In this document: piece after piece, positions 32,529 to 41,367 of the stretch
How positions within the stretch are numbered: position 1 is the stretch's first letter
Layout of the letters: the number at the start of each line of letters is the position of its first letter
NCBI RefSeq assembly: GCF_006539885.1
Contig: NZ_BJNW01000020.1
Span: forward strand, 1 to 59,724
Length of the DNA: 59,724 bases
Direction: 5' to 3'
Source of the DNA: Kocuria varians
Lineage (GTDB): Bacteria; Actinomycetota; Actinomycetes; Actinomycetales; Micrococcaceae
Position numbers and translations under genes: made by a program
Notes under the pieces: generated by a model
What the model was told of the DNA's origin: nothing
The model's database searches: none
The model's input: the letters and a program-made list of their open reading frames with translations, nothing else

Positions 32529-33200
32529 TCAGTACTGGCCGCGGCGCCCCGAGCGCGCCTCCATGAGCTCCTCCGCGGCCGCCACATACTCCTCCACCAC
32601 ACCGGATCGGCGCTGGATCGATCCTGCCCCCGGACCAGGGGCGGAACCGGGGCCAGCGGTGGAGCCCGAGACGATAGCGGAACCGGAGGTGGCGCCGGGA
32701 CAGGGCGCGGCGGCGTCGTCGGTCCCGGCGGGAGCACCCGGCGCCACGACGTCCGCTCGAGCACCCGCGGCGTGGACCCCCGCACCAGCGGCGCCGGGTC
32801 CCAGGTCTGCGGCGCCCTGCGGCCCCCGGCCCGCCGTGGCGAACCGCGCCATGGTCAGGGCCTCCGCGGTCTGGGCCATCGAGTTGCCCGCCCGGGAGAG
32901 CTGGCGGTGGACGTCCGAGAGGTAGCCGTCCGTGGAGTGCGGGATGTCCTGGGTCTGCGAGGGCGCCCGGAAGTGGGCCTCGGTGCACACTGCCCGCACG
33001 CGCGGCAGCAGCTCGGCGAGCTCGTTGGCCACGGGCACGGCGACGGCGCGCAGCTCGGGATCGTGGACGGACTCGAGGATCTGGTGGTACCGGTCGAGGC
33101 CCCGCTTGAAGCGGTCGTGCGCGCGGCGCCAGACGCCCTCGCCCAGCTCGCGCTCGTCGCGGCGCGTGGCCCTGTAGTCACCGAAGAAACCCACCGACAT
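32529..33200 (-). CDS. Hypothetical protein downstream of ybdD
   Basis: A 223-residue protein I do not recognise. Residues 1-125 look folded and helical, rich in Arg/Glu/His (DRFKRGLDRYHQILESVHD, YLSDVHRQLSRAGNSMAQTA). Residues 126-195 are Gly/Ala/Pro low complexity with an imperfect copy of the dispersed motif, and the last 28 (RRSGVVEEYVAAAEELMEAR) form another predicted helix. No signal peptide or membrane segment. It starts 44 nt after ybdD, so it may share the cstA transcript. An AAAGG site lies just upstream of ATG 33200. Confidence 0.75.
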   Translation of the reverse strand: MSVGFFGDYRATRRDERELGEGVWRRAHDRFKRGLDRYHQILESVHDPELRAVAVPVANELAELLPRVRAVCTEAHFRAPSQTQDIPHSTDGYLSDVHRQLSRAGNSMAQTAEALTMARFATAGRGPQGAADLGPGAAGAGVHAAGARADVVAPGAPAGTDDAAAPCPGATSGSAIVSGSTAGPGSAPGPGAGSIQRRSGVVEEYVAAAEELMEARSGRRGQY

Positions 33201-33244
33201 CCCTTTCCCGCCCGCCGTCCGCGGACGGCGGCCATCCTACCGCC

Positions 33245-33469
33245 TCAGCAGCAGCGGCCCTCGGGGTGGGCGTCCTGCCAGTCCTGGTAGTCGCGCCAGA
33301 ACTCGCGCTCCGACATGGGCTCCGAGCCGGAGCCGGAGGCCCGGTGGTACTGCAGGTAGCGCTCGTACCTGTCCGCGCCGAGCACACCGTTGCCGAAACG
33401 CAGCGCCGCCCGCCACCAGGTGCCGAGGCGCGGACGCCCCGGCACCTGTGGCTCCACGGTGCCGGCCAT
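33245..33469 (-). CDS. ybdD: YbdD/YjiX family protein
   Basis: A 74-residue PF04328-type small protein. RRSxxG-like basic start is replaced by GTWWRAALRFGNGVLGADRY, followed by YLQYHRASG and the conserved FWRDYQDWQDAHPEGRCC end. This family is nearly always encoded directly after CstA/BtsT transporters and may be a partner. Its ATG overlaps the cstA stop by one base (TGATG), so translation is coupled. Confidence 0.9.
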   Translation of the reverse strand: MAGTVEPQVPGRPRLGTWWRAALRFGNGVLGADRYERYLQYHRASGSGSEPMSEREFWRDYQDWQDAHPEGRCC

Positions 33470-35754
33470 CAGTGGTGCGCCCCACCCGTGGGCGTGCGCC
33501 GCTCGAGGGGCAGCGCCTCCCACTCCCGCGCGAGCGCCTTCTCGGACGGCGTGGCCACCAGGCCCGACGGCGCGTAGAACCAAGACTCAACGAACGGGTC
33601 CTCGTGGGTTCCCCGGCCGCGGCCCCGCAGAGCCTTGACGGTCTCCACGACGCCCATGACCACCACGACGATGGTGAGCACCACGAACAGGACGGACAGC
33701 GTTCCCTGCACGAACGTGTTGCGGACCACGGCCTCCATGGCCTCCACGTTCTTGGCGGTGCCGAAACTGGTCTTGCCCTGGCCCAGGGCGTCCTGGAACG
33801 CGAAGTGGTTGGCCCAGTAGCCGACCTTGGGATCGGAGGAGAAGATCTTCTGCCACGAGCCGGTGACCGTGACCAGGACGTCGAAGAGCAGCGGCAGGAT
33901 GATGATCCAGAGGTACCTGAACCGGCCCTGGTTCGCGGCGATCGCCAGGCACACCGCGAGCGCGATGGCCGCGAGCAGCTGGTTGGCGATGCCGAACAGC
34001 GGGTAGAACGTGTTGATCCCGCCCAGGGGGTCGGTGACGCCCAGGATCAGGATGGTTCCCCACCCGGCGACCATGACCGCGGTGGTCAGCCAGGCCCCGG
34101 CACGCCAGTTGGTGTCCCGGAAGCGGGGGAAGAAGTTGCCCAGGGTGTCGGTGAGCATGAAGCGCGCCACGCGGGTGCCGGCGTCCACGGCGGTGAGGAT
34201 GAACAGGGCCTCGAACATGATGGCGAAGTGGTACCAGAAGCTCATCATCGAGGCCCCGCCGAACCACTGCTGCATGATGTGCGACAGGCCCACGGCCAGG
34301 GTGGGTGCGCCACCGGTGCGGGAGACGATGGTCTCCTCACCGACCGCTTCCGCGGTGCCCTGCAGCAGCTCGGGGGTCACGTGCACCCCGGAGAGGCCCA
34401 GCGAGTTCACGAACGCCGCCGCACCCTCCACGGTGCCCATGGTGGCGGCGGGGGACGCGTTCATCGCGAAGTAGATGCCGCGGTCGATCGACACCGCCGC
34501 GACGAGCGCCATGATGGCCACGAAGGACTCCATGAGCATGCCGCCGTAGCCGATGAAGCGTGCCTGGCGCTCCTTCTCGATCATCTTGGGCGTGGTGCCG
34601 GAGGCGATCAGCGCGTGGAACCCGGACAGCGCGCCGCACGCGATGGTCACGAACAGGAACGGGAAGAGGGAGCCCGTGAACACGGGGCCGTCCGAGCGCC
34701 CGGCGAACTCGCTCACGGCGGGGACGGTGATCTCGGGGCGGACCACGACGATCGCGGCCGCGAGCAGCAGGATGGTCCCCACCTTCATGAACGTGGAGAG
34801 GTAGTCGCGCGGGGAGAGCAGCAGCCACACGGGCAGCACGGCGGCCACGAAGCCGTAGCCGATCACGCACCACGCCAGGGTCACGCGGTCCAGGGTGAAC
34901 AGCTGCGCGCCGAGCTCGCTGTCCGCGACCCAGCCGCCGGCCACGATCACGGCCATGAGCAGCACGAAGCCGATGACGGAGACCTCCATGACCTTGCCCG
35001 GGCGCAGGTAGCGCAGGTACACGCCCATGAACAGTGCGATGGGGATGGTCATGCCCACCGAGAACACGCCCCACGGGGACTCCCCCAGGGCGTTGACCAC
35101 CACGAGGGCCAGGATGGCCACGATGATGATCATGATGGTGAGAGTGGCAATGATCGCCGCGTACCCGCCCACCACGCCGAGCTCCTCGCGGGCCATCTGG
35201 CCGAGCGAGCGGCCGCCGCGGCGCATGGAGAAGAACAGCACCAGGTAGTCCTGCACCGCCCCGGCCAGGATCACGCCGACGATGATCCAGATGGTGCCCG
35301 GCAGGTAGCCCATCTGCGCCGCGAGCACGGGGCCCACGAGCGGGCCCGCACCGGCGATGGCCGCGAAGTGGTGGCCGTAGAGCACCCGCCGGTCCGTGGG
35401 CATGTAGTCCTTGCCGTTGGCGTAGTACTCCGCCGGGGTGGCGCGACGGTCGTCCGGGCGGGTCAGCTTCAGCTCGATGAACTTGGAGTAGAAGCGGTAG
35501 GCGATGAAGTAGCTGCACACCGCCGCGAACACGAACCAGATGGCGTTGACGGACTCGCCGCGCGCGAACGCGATCATCACCCATGCCACACCCCCGAGCA
35601 GGGCGACGCCCACCCACAGGGCGATGCGCAGCGGCGTCCAGCGCGTCCGCTCCCGCTCCAGGACCTCCGGGTCCACGTGGTTCGGCGGAAGGTCCTCGTG
35701 ACCTCCCTCGGCCGGGTGCGGGGAGCCCGCGGGGTGAGGGTGCGTGGTGCTCAT
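33469..35754 (-). CDS. cstA: Carbon starvation protein CstA
   Basis: A 761-residue polytopic membrane protein of the CstA/BtsT family, implicated in pyruvate and peptide uptake. After a hydrophilic N-terminus about 16-18 hydrophobic segments follow. Family motifs: YRFYSKFIELKL, AAIAGAGPLVGPVLAAQMGY, and in the C-terminal half FPRFRDTNWRAGAWL. The ATG 35754 follows CGGAG; a longer in-frame opening adds 19 poorly conserved residues and is not used. A -10-like TAGACT at 35813-35818 (minus strand) suggests a leader of about 50 nt. ybdD is coupled downstream. Confidence 0.96.
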   Translation of the reverse strand: MSTTHPHPAGSPHPAEGGHEDLPPNHVDPEVLERERTRWTPLRIALWVGVALLGGVAWVMIAFARGESVNAIWFVFAAVCSYFIAYRFYSKFIELKLTRPDDRRATPAEYYANGKDYMPTDRRVLYGHHFAAIAGAGPLVGPVLAAQMGYLPGTIWIIVGVILAGAVQDYLVLFFSMRRGGRSLGQMAREELGVVGGYAAIIATLTIMIIIVAILALVVVNALGESPWGVFSVGMTIPIALFMGVYLRYLRPGKVMEVSVIGFVLLMAVIVAGGWVADSELGAQLFTLDRVTLAWCVIGYGFVAAVLPVWLLLSPRDYLSTFMKVGTILLLAAAIVVVRPEITVPAVSEFAGRSDGPVFTGSLFPFLFVTIACGALSGFHALIASGTTPKMIEKERQARFIGYGGMLMESFVAIMALVAAVSIDRGIYFAMNASPAATMGTVEGAAAFVNSLGLSGVHVTPELLQGTAEAVGEETIVSRTGGAPTLAVGLSHIMQQWFGGASMMSFWYHFAIMFEALFILTAVDAGTRVARFMLTDTLGNFFPRFRDTNWRAGAWLTTAVMVAGWGTILILGVTDPLGGINTFYPLFGIANQLLAAIALAVCLAIAANQGRFRYLWIIILPLLFDVLVTVTGSWQKIFSSDPKVGYWANHFAFQDALGQGKTSFGTAKNVEAMEAVVRNTFVQGTLSVLFVVLTIVVVVMGVVETVKALRGRGRGTHEDPFVESWFYAPSGLVATPSEKALAREWEALPLERRTPTGGAHH

Positions 35755-35898
35755 GGGGGAAGACTCCGAATCTCGTGCGGCACACGCGGTGCCGGGTGTG
35801 ATGGCCCGCACGAGTCTATGCGAGCCACGTCACGAGCTGTTCCACCCCGGACGACGGCCCCTTCCCACCCCTGCCCGACGGCGCCCTCCAGCCACCGT

Positions 35899-35926
35899 GG
35901 TGGCCGCAGCCTGCGGCGGGGACCAC
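35899..35926 (-). terminator. Possible terminator of the oxidoreductase gene
   Basis: GGTGG/CCACC outer pairing around the CCGCA-GCC-TGCGG hairpin (35904-35916), about 55 nt past the stop at 35979. No T run. Confidence 0.35.
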
Positions 35927-35978
35927 CCGACCGCCGGCTCCGGCGCCGCCGCGGGTGCGCGCGCGTCGTCGGCCCCCC

Positions 35979-36962
35979 TCAGAGCGTCAGCAGCACCTTT
36001 CCCGTGTGGGAACCGGCGTCGAAGTACTCGTGCGCCGCCCTGACCTCGTCGAGCGGGAAGGTGCGGGACACGAGCGGGCGGACCGCCCCGGAGGCCACGA
36101 GCGGCCACACGTGCTCGCGCACCGCCGCCATGATCCGGGCCTTCTCCTCCGCGGGCCGGGCACGCAGGGTCGTGCCGATGACCGCCGCGCGCTTGGCGAG
36201 CAGCCGCCCCACGTTCAGCTCGCCCTTGGCACCGCCCTGCATGCCGATGACCACGATGCGCCCGTTGGTCGCCACGGCGCGCAGGTTCGGGTCCAGGTAG
36301 GCGGCCCCGACGACGTCGAGGATCACGTCCGCGCCGCGGCCGTCGGTGAGCTCGTGGACGCGTGCCACGAAGTCCTCGTCCCGGTAGTTGATCGCGGTGG
36401 CTCCCAGCTCGGTGACCACCCGCGCCTTCTCGTCGCTGCCCACCGTGGCGAGCACCGTGAGCCCGAGCGCACGGGCCACCTGGATGGCGTGCGTCCCGAT
36501 GCCACCGGCGCCGCCGTGCACGAGCAGCGTCTCGCCCTCGCGGGCCGACGCCGCCATGAAGACGTTGGAGAACACGGTCGCGGCCACCTCGGGCAGGCCC
36601 GCCGCGGCGACCGGGTCCACGCCGTCGGGCAGCGGGAGCACCTGCCGCCACGGCGCCACCACGCGCTCGGCGTACCCGCCGGAGTCCACCAGCGCGACCA
36701 CGGGATCGCCCACCGACAGTCCCGCGCTGTCCGGGACCTCGTCCCCGATCTCCAGCACCGTGCCGGAGACCTCCAGGCCGAACACGTCCGAGGCCTCCGG
36801 CGGCACGGCGTAGTGGCCCTGCCGCTGCAGGACGTCCGCGCGGTTCAGCCCCGCCGCCGTCACCCCGATCAGCACACCGTCCGCCGTGAGCTCCGGCTCG
36901 GGGGCTTCGCTCACCGTCAGGACCTCGGGCCCACCGGATTCCAGGTCACGCACTGCACGCAC
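35979..36962 (-). CDS. NADPH:quinone oxidoreductase, zinc-independent MDR type
   Basis: A 327-residue medium-chain reductase. The GroES-like N-terminal half has AAGLNRADVLQRQGHY and VFGLEVSGTVLEIG; the Rossmann half has LLVHGGAGGIGTHAIQVA (nucleotide loop near 150) and ends EYFDAGSHTGKVLL. Catalytic zinc ligands are absent, as expected for QOR/PIG3-type enzymes. The start GTG 36962 has GGAGGGAGA upstream (36968-36976). It stands alone between cstA and tRNA-Ser. Confidence 0.92.
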   Translation of the reverse strand: MRAVRDLESGGPEVLTVSEAPEPELTADGVLIGVTAAGLNRADVLQRQGHYAVPPEASDVFGLEVSGTVLEIGDEVPDSAGLSVGDPVVALVDSGGYAERVVAPWRQVLPLPDGVDPVAAAGLPEVAATVFSNVFMAASAREGETLLVHGGAGGIGTHAIQVARALGLTVLATVGSDEKARVVTELGATAINYRDEDFVARVHELTDGRGADVILDVVGAAYLDPNLRAVATNGRIVVIGMQGGAKGELNVGRLLAKRAAVIGTTLRARPAEEKARIMAAVREHVWPLVASGAVRPLVSRTFPLDEVRAAHEYFDAGSHTGKVLLTL

Positions 36963-37189
36963 GGGATTCTCCCTCCACTCGTCAACTCGTCGCGGCCATC
37001 CTCCACCCGTCCGGCCCGGGTGCACCAGGGGCCGACGCCGCTGTTCCCTCTCCGCGGACAGGTCCGCCGTGTGGCCACGCCGCCCCAGCGGCGTCGTCGC
37101 CCGGCCCGCCCACCGCGTTCGCACGCCGGGCGCGCGGCGTGGAATAATGACGACTCGTCCCCGCGAGCCCTGGGCCCGCCGCGGACGGA

Positions 37190-37277
37190 GGAAGGTTGTC
37201 CGAGCGGCCTAAGGAGCTGGTCTTGAAAACCAGTGTGCGGTAACCCCGTACCAAGGGTTCAAATCCCTTACCTTCCG
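37190..37277 (+). tRNA. tRNA-Ser (UGA)
   Basis: An 88-nt class II tRNA. The acceptor pairs GGAAGGT with ACCTTCC, the anticodon stem CTGGT/ACCAG closes a loop with TGA (37224-37226), there is a long variable arm, and the T arm is AAGGG-TTCAAAT-CCCTT. AATAAT at 37143-37148 may be its -10. Confidence 0.97.
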
Positions 37278-37284
37278 CGAAAAG

Positions 37285-37326
37285 GAAAGCCCCTGCCACC
37301 TGGCGCACCAGATGACAGGGGCTTTC
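37285..37326 (+). terminator. Terminator of tRNA-Ser(UGA)
   Basis: An 11-bp stem pairs 37285-37295 with 37316-37326, ending CTTTC, directly after the tRNA. Confidence 0.75.
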
Positions 37327-37401
37327 TCGTGCGGTTTCCGCGCTCCGTGAGCGCTCCCGGGCCGCGTTCCCGCCCGGGCCGAGACCACGGGAGCCGCGGG
37401 C

Positions 37402-39105
37402 TCAGAACCCCAGGATCTCCCGGAGCTCCGCGCTGATCCGCTCGAGCCGCTCGGCGGCCTCAGCCCGCGGCACGTCCGCGCCCTCGGACACGGGCAGCAC
37501 GACCTCCAGGTAGCACTTGAGCTTGGGCTCGGTGCCGGAGGGACGCACGATCACACGGTCGTCCGCCTCGGTGCGCACCAGGATGCCCTCGGTGGGCAGC
37601 ATCTCGGGGCCACCCTCGGCGAGGTCCACGAACTCCGCGACCGGCGAGCCCGCGAGTTCCGCGGGCGGGTTCTCCCGCAGCCGCGTCATGCCGCGGCCGA
37701 TGAGCGAGAGGTCCGAGACCCGGAACGTGAGCGGCGCGGTGGCGTAGAGGCCGTGCAGCCGGGCGAGCCGGTCCAGCTCGTCCTGCACGGTGGCCCCGCG
37801 CTCCTTCAGCCCCGCCACGAGGGACGCGACCCGCACGGCGGTGGAGACGCCGTCCTTGTCGCGCACGGCAGCGGGGTCGGTGCAGTAGCCGATGGCCTCC
37901 TCGTAGCCGAAGCGCAGGCCGGGGGTGCGGGCGATCCACTTGAACCCGGTCAGGGTCTGGCGGAAGGAGAGCCCGTGGTGCTCCGCGATCCGCCCCAGCA
38001 GCCGGCCCGAGACGATCGAGCACGCGAGGGTGTCCCCCGCGCGGTCGGAATCGGACGCGGCGTCCTCGCCGAGCAGCGCACCGAGCTCGTCACCGCTCAG
38101 CCGCCGCCAGTCCACGGCGGGATCGCCGCTGCCCGCGCCGGTGGGGATCGCCACGGCGCAGCGGTCCGCGTCCGGGTCCAGGGCGATCGCCACGTCCGCG
38201 CCCTCCCGGGCCGCGAGCGCGGTGAGCAGGTCCATGGCCCCCGGCTCCTCCGGATTCGGGAAGGCCACGGTGGGGAAGTCGGGATCGGGATCGGCCTGCT
38301 CCGCCACCACGGAGACGCGCGAGAACCCGGCGTCCTCCAGCACCCGCAGCGCGGTGCCGAGCCCCACGCCGTGCATGGGAGTCAGGGCGATGGACAGTTC
38401 GGACGGCGTCCCGGCGTCCGCACGCAGCGAGGCCGCGTGCCGCACGTAGCCGGTGACCAGGGCGTCGTCGACGGCGCCCACCGCCGCCGGGGTGCGCGGC
38501 ACCTCGTCCGCGGGCGGGGCTGCGGCGATGCGCTCGGCGATCCGGGCGTCGTCCGGCGGCACGATCTGGACACCGCGCTCGTCGTCCCCGGAGACGGCCC
38601 GGCCGCCCAGGTAGACCTTGTACCCGTTGTCCGCGGGCGGGTTGTGGGAGGCGGTGACCATCACACCGGCGTCCGCGCCCAGCTCGCGCACGGCGTACGC
38701 GACGAGGGGCGTGGGCAGCTGCGCGGGCAGGCGCAGCGTGCGGCACCCGGCCGCGGCGAAGACGGCCGCGGCGTCCGCGGCGAAGTCCTCGGAACCGTGG
38801 CGGGCGTCGCAGCCCACCACCACGAGCGGCTCGGCACCCACGCGGTCCACGAGGAACGAGGCCAGCCCGGCGCTCGCGCGGATCACGACGGCCCGGTTCA
38901 TGCGGGACTCCCCCGCCCCCACGGCCGCGCGCAGTCCGGCGGTGCCGAACACGAGCGGGCCGGTGAAGCGAGAGGCGAGCTCCGCCAGCGCGGTCTCGTC
39001 CCCGGAGCGCGCGGGCTCCAGCAGGGAGGTGAGCTCCTCACGGGCGGCGGGATCGGGATCGTGCTCGATCCACCGCTGGACGCGTTCAAGCAGGTCCGCG
39101 CTCAT
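37402..39105 (-). CDS. Phosphohexomutase family (phosphoglucomutase/phosphomannomutase)
   Basis: A 567-residue alpha-D-phosphohexomutase. FGTAGLRAAVGAGESRMN starts domain 1; the phospho-Ser lies in VMVTASHNPPADNGYKVY (near 148); the metal loop is ALDPDADRCAVAIP (near 311); KWIARTPGLRFGYEEAIGY and VRPSGTEPKLKCYLE follow. The ATG 39105 overlaps the deoC stop (TGATG), so the two are coupled. With deoA upstream and no deoB in sight, it probably acts as the pentomutase turning deoxyribose-1-phosphate into the 5-phosphate; a hexose substrate is also possible. Confidence 0.93.
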   Translation of the reverse strand: MSADLLERVQRWIEHDPDPAAREELTSLLEPARSGDETALAELASRFTGPLVFGTAGLRAAVGAGESRMNRAVVIRASAGLASFLVDRVGAEPLVVVGCDARHGSEDFAADAAAVFAAAGCRTLRLPAQLPTPLVAYAVRELGADAGVMVTASHNPPADNGYKVYLGGRAVSGDDERGVQIVPPDDARIAERIAAAPPADEVPRTPAAVGAVDDALVTGYVRHAASLRADAGTPSELSIALTPMHGVGLGTALRVLEDAGFSRVSVVAEQADPDPDFPTVAFPNPEEPGAMDLLTALAAREGADVAIALDPDADRCAVAIPTGAGSGDPAVDWRRLSGDELGALLGEDAASDSDRAGDTLACSIVSGRLLGRIAEHHGLSFRQTLTGFKWIARTPGLRFGYEEAIGYCTDPAAVRDKDGVSTAVRVASLVAGLKERGATVQDELDRLARLHGLYATAPLTFRVSDLSLIGRGMTRLRENPPAELAGSPVAEFVDLAEGGPEMLPTEGILVRTEADDRVIVRPSGTEPKLKCYLEVVLPVSEGADVPRAEAAERLERISAELREILGF

Positions 39106-39761
39106 CACGACTCCATCCCGTCGAGGACGCCACGAGTCCCGGAGAGGCCGAGGCGCGTGGCCCCGGCCTCGACCATGGCGAGCGCTGCCTCGGTGCTGCG
39201 GATGCCACCGGAGGCCTTCACGCCCAGGCGCCCGCCCACGGTCTCCGCCATCAGGCGCACGGCCTCGACGCTCGCGCCGCCCGCGGGGTGGAAGCCCGTG
39301 GAAGTCTTCACGAAGTCCGCTCCGGCGGCCTCCGCGGCCTGGCACGCGGCGACGATCTGCTCGTCCGTGAGCGCCGCGGACTCGATGATGACCTTGAGCA
39401 CGACCGGTTCGGGGCACACGGCGCGCACGGCCGCGATGTCCTCGCGGACGCCGTCCCAGTCACCGGCCGCGGCGAGGCCCAGGTTGATGACCATGTCCAC
39501 CTCGTCCGCGCCGCTGGCCACGGACACCGCGGCCTCCGCGGCCTTCACCTGGGAGGTGTGGGCGCCGGATGGGAAGCCGCACACGGTGGCGAGCTTGACC
39601 CCCTCGGGCAGCTCGACGTCCAGCATGGAGGGCGAGACGCAGATGGAGTAGGCGCCGAGTTCGGCGGCCTCCCGGGCGAGGGCCGCCACCTGCTCGGCAG
39701 TGGCCTCGGGCTTGAGCAGGGTGTGGTCGACGATTCCGGCCAGTTCTTCTCGGGTGGTCAT
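39105..39761 (-). CDS. deoC: Deoxyribose-phosphate aldolase
   Basis: A 218-residue class I aldolase cleaving 2-deoxyribose-5-phosphate to acetaldehyde and glyceraldehyde-3-phosphate. [32 protein letters not shown] and the Schiff-base Lys in DFVKTSTGF are characteristic, with VKASGGIRS near the end. ATG 39761 has a strong GAAGGAGAA site. It lies 139 nt after deoA, with a stem-loop in the gap, and is coupled to the mutase gene. Confidence 0.97.
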   Translation of the reverse strand: MTTREELAGIVDHTLLKPEATAEQVAALAREAAELGAYSICVSPSMLDVELPEGVKLATVCGFPSGAHTSQVKAAEAAVSVASGADEVDMVINLGLAAAGDWDGVREDIAAVRAVCPEPVVLKVIIESAALTDEQIVAACQAAEAAGADFVKTSTGFHPAGGASVEAVRLMAETVGGRLGVKASGGIRSTEAALAMVEAGATRLGLSGTRGVLDGMES

Positions 39762-39847
39762 GCGGTTCTCCTTCGGTAGTTCATGGATCGCGGCGCGGGG
39801 CCACGGGATCGCGCGGCGCTCACGGTTCTCGCGGTTCGTGCGGGGCG

Positions 39848-39891
39848 GGGTGCCGTGGTCCGGGCCGCTGCCCGGCGCCGCCACGGCACCC
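39848..39891 (-). terminator. Stem-loop between deoA and deoC
   Basis: An 11-bp stem (39848-39858 with 39881-39891) encloses a second CCGGGC/GCCCGG hairpin at 39860-39875. It begins 9 nt after the deoA stop, so it may partially terminate or process the deo transcript. Confidence 0.65.
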
Positions 39892-39900
39892 GCGGTGAAC

Positions 39901-41196
39901 TCAGGCGATGCGGTCGATGACGACGTCCGCGCGGGCACCGGTGCCCTCCGGGGCGTCCGGGTCGATGGTCGCGCCGCCGGCGAGGGACTCCAGAGCGCGG
40001 TCGAAACGCTCCGGGGTGTCCGTGTGGAGGGTGAACAGCTTCTGCCCCTTGCTGATGCGCTCACCGGGCACCGCGTGGATCTCCACACCGGCACCCGCCT
40101 GCACGGGGTCGCCCTGCCGGGCGCGCCCGGCACCCAGCCGCCACGAGGCCACACCCACGGACATCGCGTCCATCTCGGTGAGGACGCCCTCGGTCTCCGC
40201 CAGCACGTCCTGCGTGTGCTTGGCCCTCGGCAGCGGGGCCTCGGGATCTCCACCCTGCGCGGCGACCATCTGCTTCCAGGAGTCCATGGCGCGGCCGTCC
40301 TTCAGCGCGGTCTCGACGTCCGCGTCCTTCACGCCGGCCGCGGCGAGCATCTCCTGCGCGAGGGCCACGGTCAGGCGGACGACGTCGCTCGGTCCGCCGC
40401 CCGCGAGCACCTCCACCGACTCGCGCACCTCCAGGGCGTTGCCCACGGTGCGGCCCAGCGGACGGGACATGTCCGTGAGCAGGGCGACGGTGTCCACGCC
40501 GTGGTCCTTGCCCAGGTCCACCATGGTGCGCGCGAGCTCGCGGGCGTCCTGCTCGGACTTCATGAACGCCCCGGGACCGGTCTTGACGTCCAGCACGAGG
40601 GCGCCGGTGCCCTCCGCGATCTTCTTGGACATGATCGAGGAGGCGATCAGTGGAATGCACTCGACCGTGGAGGTGGTGTCCCGCAGGGCGTAGAGTTTCT
40701 TGTCCGCCGGGGCCAGACCGCTGCCGGCCGCGCAGATCACGGCACCCACGGTGTCCAGGATCTCCATCATCCGCTCGTTGGACAGGTCCGCCCGCCAGCC
40801 GGGGATGGCCTCCATCTTGTCGAGCGTGCCGCCCGTGTGGCCCAGGCCGCGGCCCGAGAGCTGCGGGACGGCCACGCCGAAGCTCGCGACGAGCGGAGCC
40901 AGGGGAAGCGTGATCTTGTCGCCCACGCCACCGGTCGAGTGCTTGTCCGCCGTGGGCCGGGAGAGGGCCTTGAAGTTCATGCGCTCGCCGGAGTCGATCA
41001 TGGCCTGCGTCCAGCGGGAGATCTCCTCGCGGTCCATGCCGTTGAGGAAGATGGCCATGGCCAGGGCGGACATCTGCTCGTCCGCCACGACCCCGCGAGT
41101 GTAGGCGTCGATCACCCAGTCGATGGCCTCCGGGGACAGTTTCTCCCCGTCCCTCTTCATCCGGATGACGTCCACGGCGTCGAAGGTCTCGACCAT
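39901..41196 (-). CDS. deoA: Thymidine phosphorylase
   Basis: A 431-residue pyrimidine-nucleoside phosphorylase: thymidine + phosphate to thymine + 2-deoxyribose-1-phosphate. The phosphate-binding signature [20 protein letters not shown] and the substrate segment [20 protein letters not shown] are intact; [17 protein letters not shown]-type Lys/Asp residues follow. ATG 41196 has GAAGGAG upstream. It heads the deoA-deoC-mutase group and is divergent from nupC across the operator candidate at 41293-41312. Confidence 0.96.
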   Translation of the reverse strand: MVETFDAVDVIRMKRDGEKLSPEAIDWVIDAYTRGVVADEQMSALAMAIFLNGMDREEISRWTQAMIDSGERMNFKALSRPTADKHSTGGVGDKITLPLAPLVASFGVAVPQLSGRGLGHTGGTLDKMEAIPGWRADLSNERMMEILDTVGAVICAAGSGLAPADKKLYALRDTTSTVECIPLIASSIMSKKIAEGTGALVLDVKTGPGAFMKSEQDARELARTMVDLGKDHGVDTVALLTDMSRPLGRTVGNALEVRESVEVLAGGGPSDVVRLTVALAQEMLAAAGVKDADVETALKDGRAMDSWKQMVAAQGGDPEAPLPRAKHTQDVLAETEGVLTEMDAMSVGVASWRLGAGRARQGDPVQAGAGVEIHAVPGERISKGQKLFTLHTDTPERFDRALESLAGGATIDPDAPEGTGARADVVIDRIA

Positions 41197-41292
41197 CGTT
41201 CCCACTCCTTCGTGTAGATGCGGTGCAGCGCGCCGGCTGGGTGCTCCCGCGACACGCCTCACCAACAATCCTAGGCGGGGGTTCGGAAAATC

Positions 41293-41312
41293 TGTCAACT
41301 ATAGTTTTGACA
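41293..41312. promoter_or_regulatory. Palindromic operator candidate between deoA and nupC
   Basis: TGTCAA (41293-41298), 8 bp, TTGACA (41307-41312): a 20-bp element with perfect 6-bp arms in an otherwise GC-rich region. The minus-strand TTGACA arm is a candidate -35 for deoA, with TAGGAT 19 bp downstream; TATAGT at 41300-41305 is a candidate -10 for nupC. A repressor here would shut both. The SorC/DeoR protein at 42710 is the likely binder. Confidence 0.6.
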
Positions 41313-41367
41313 AATGTGCTTGTCCGGCACCGGCGCCGGGCACCTCTCAAGGAAAGCTGGGGTCAGC

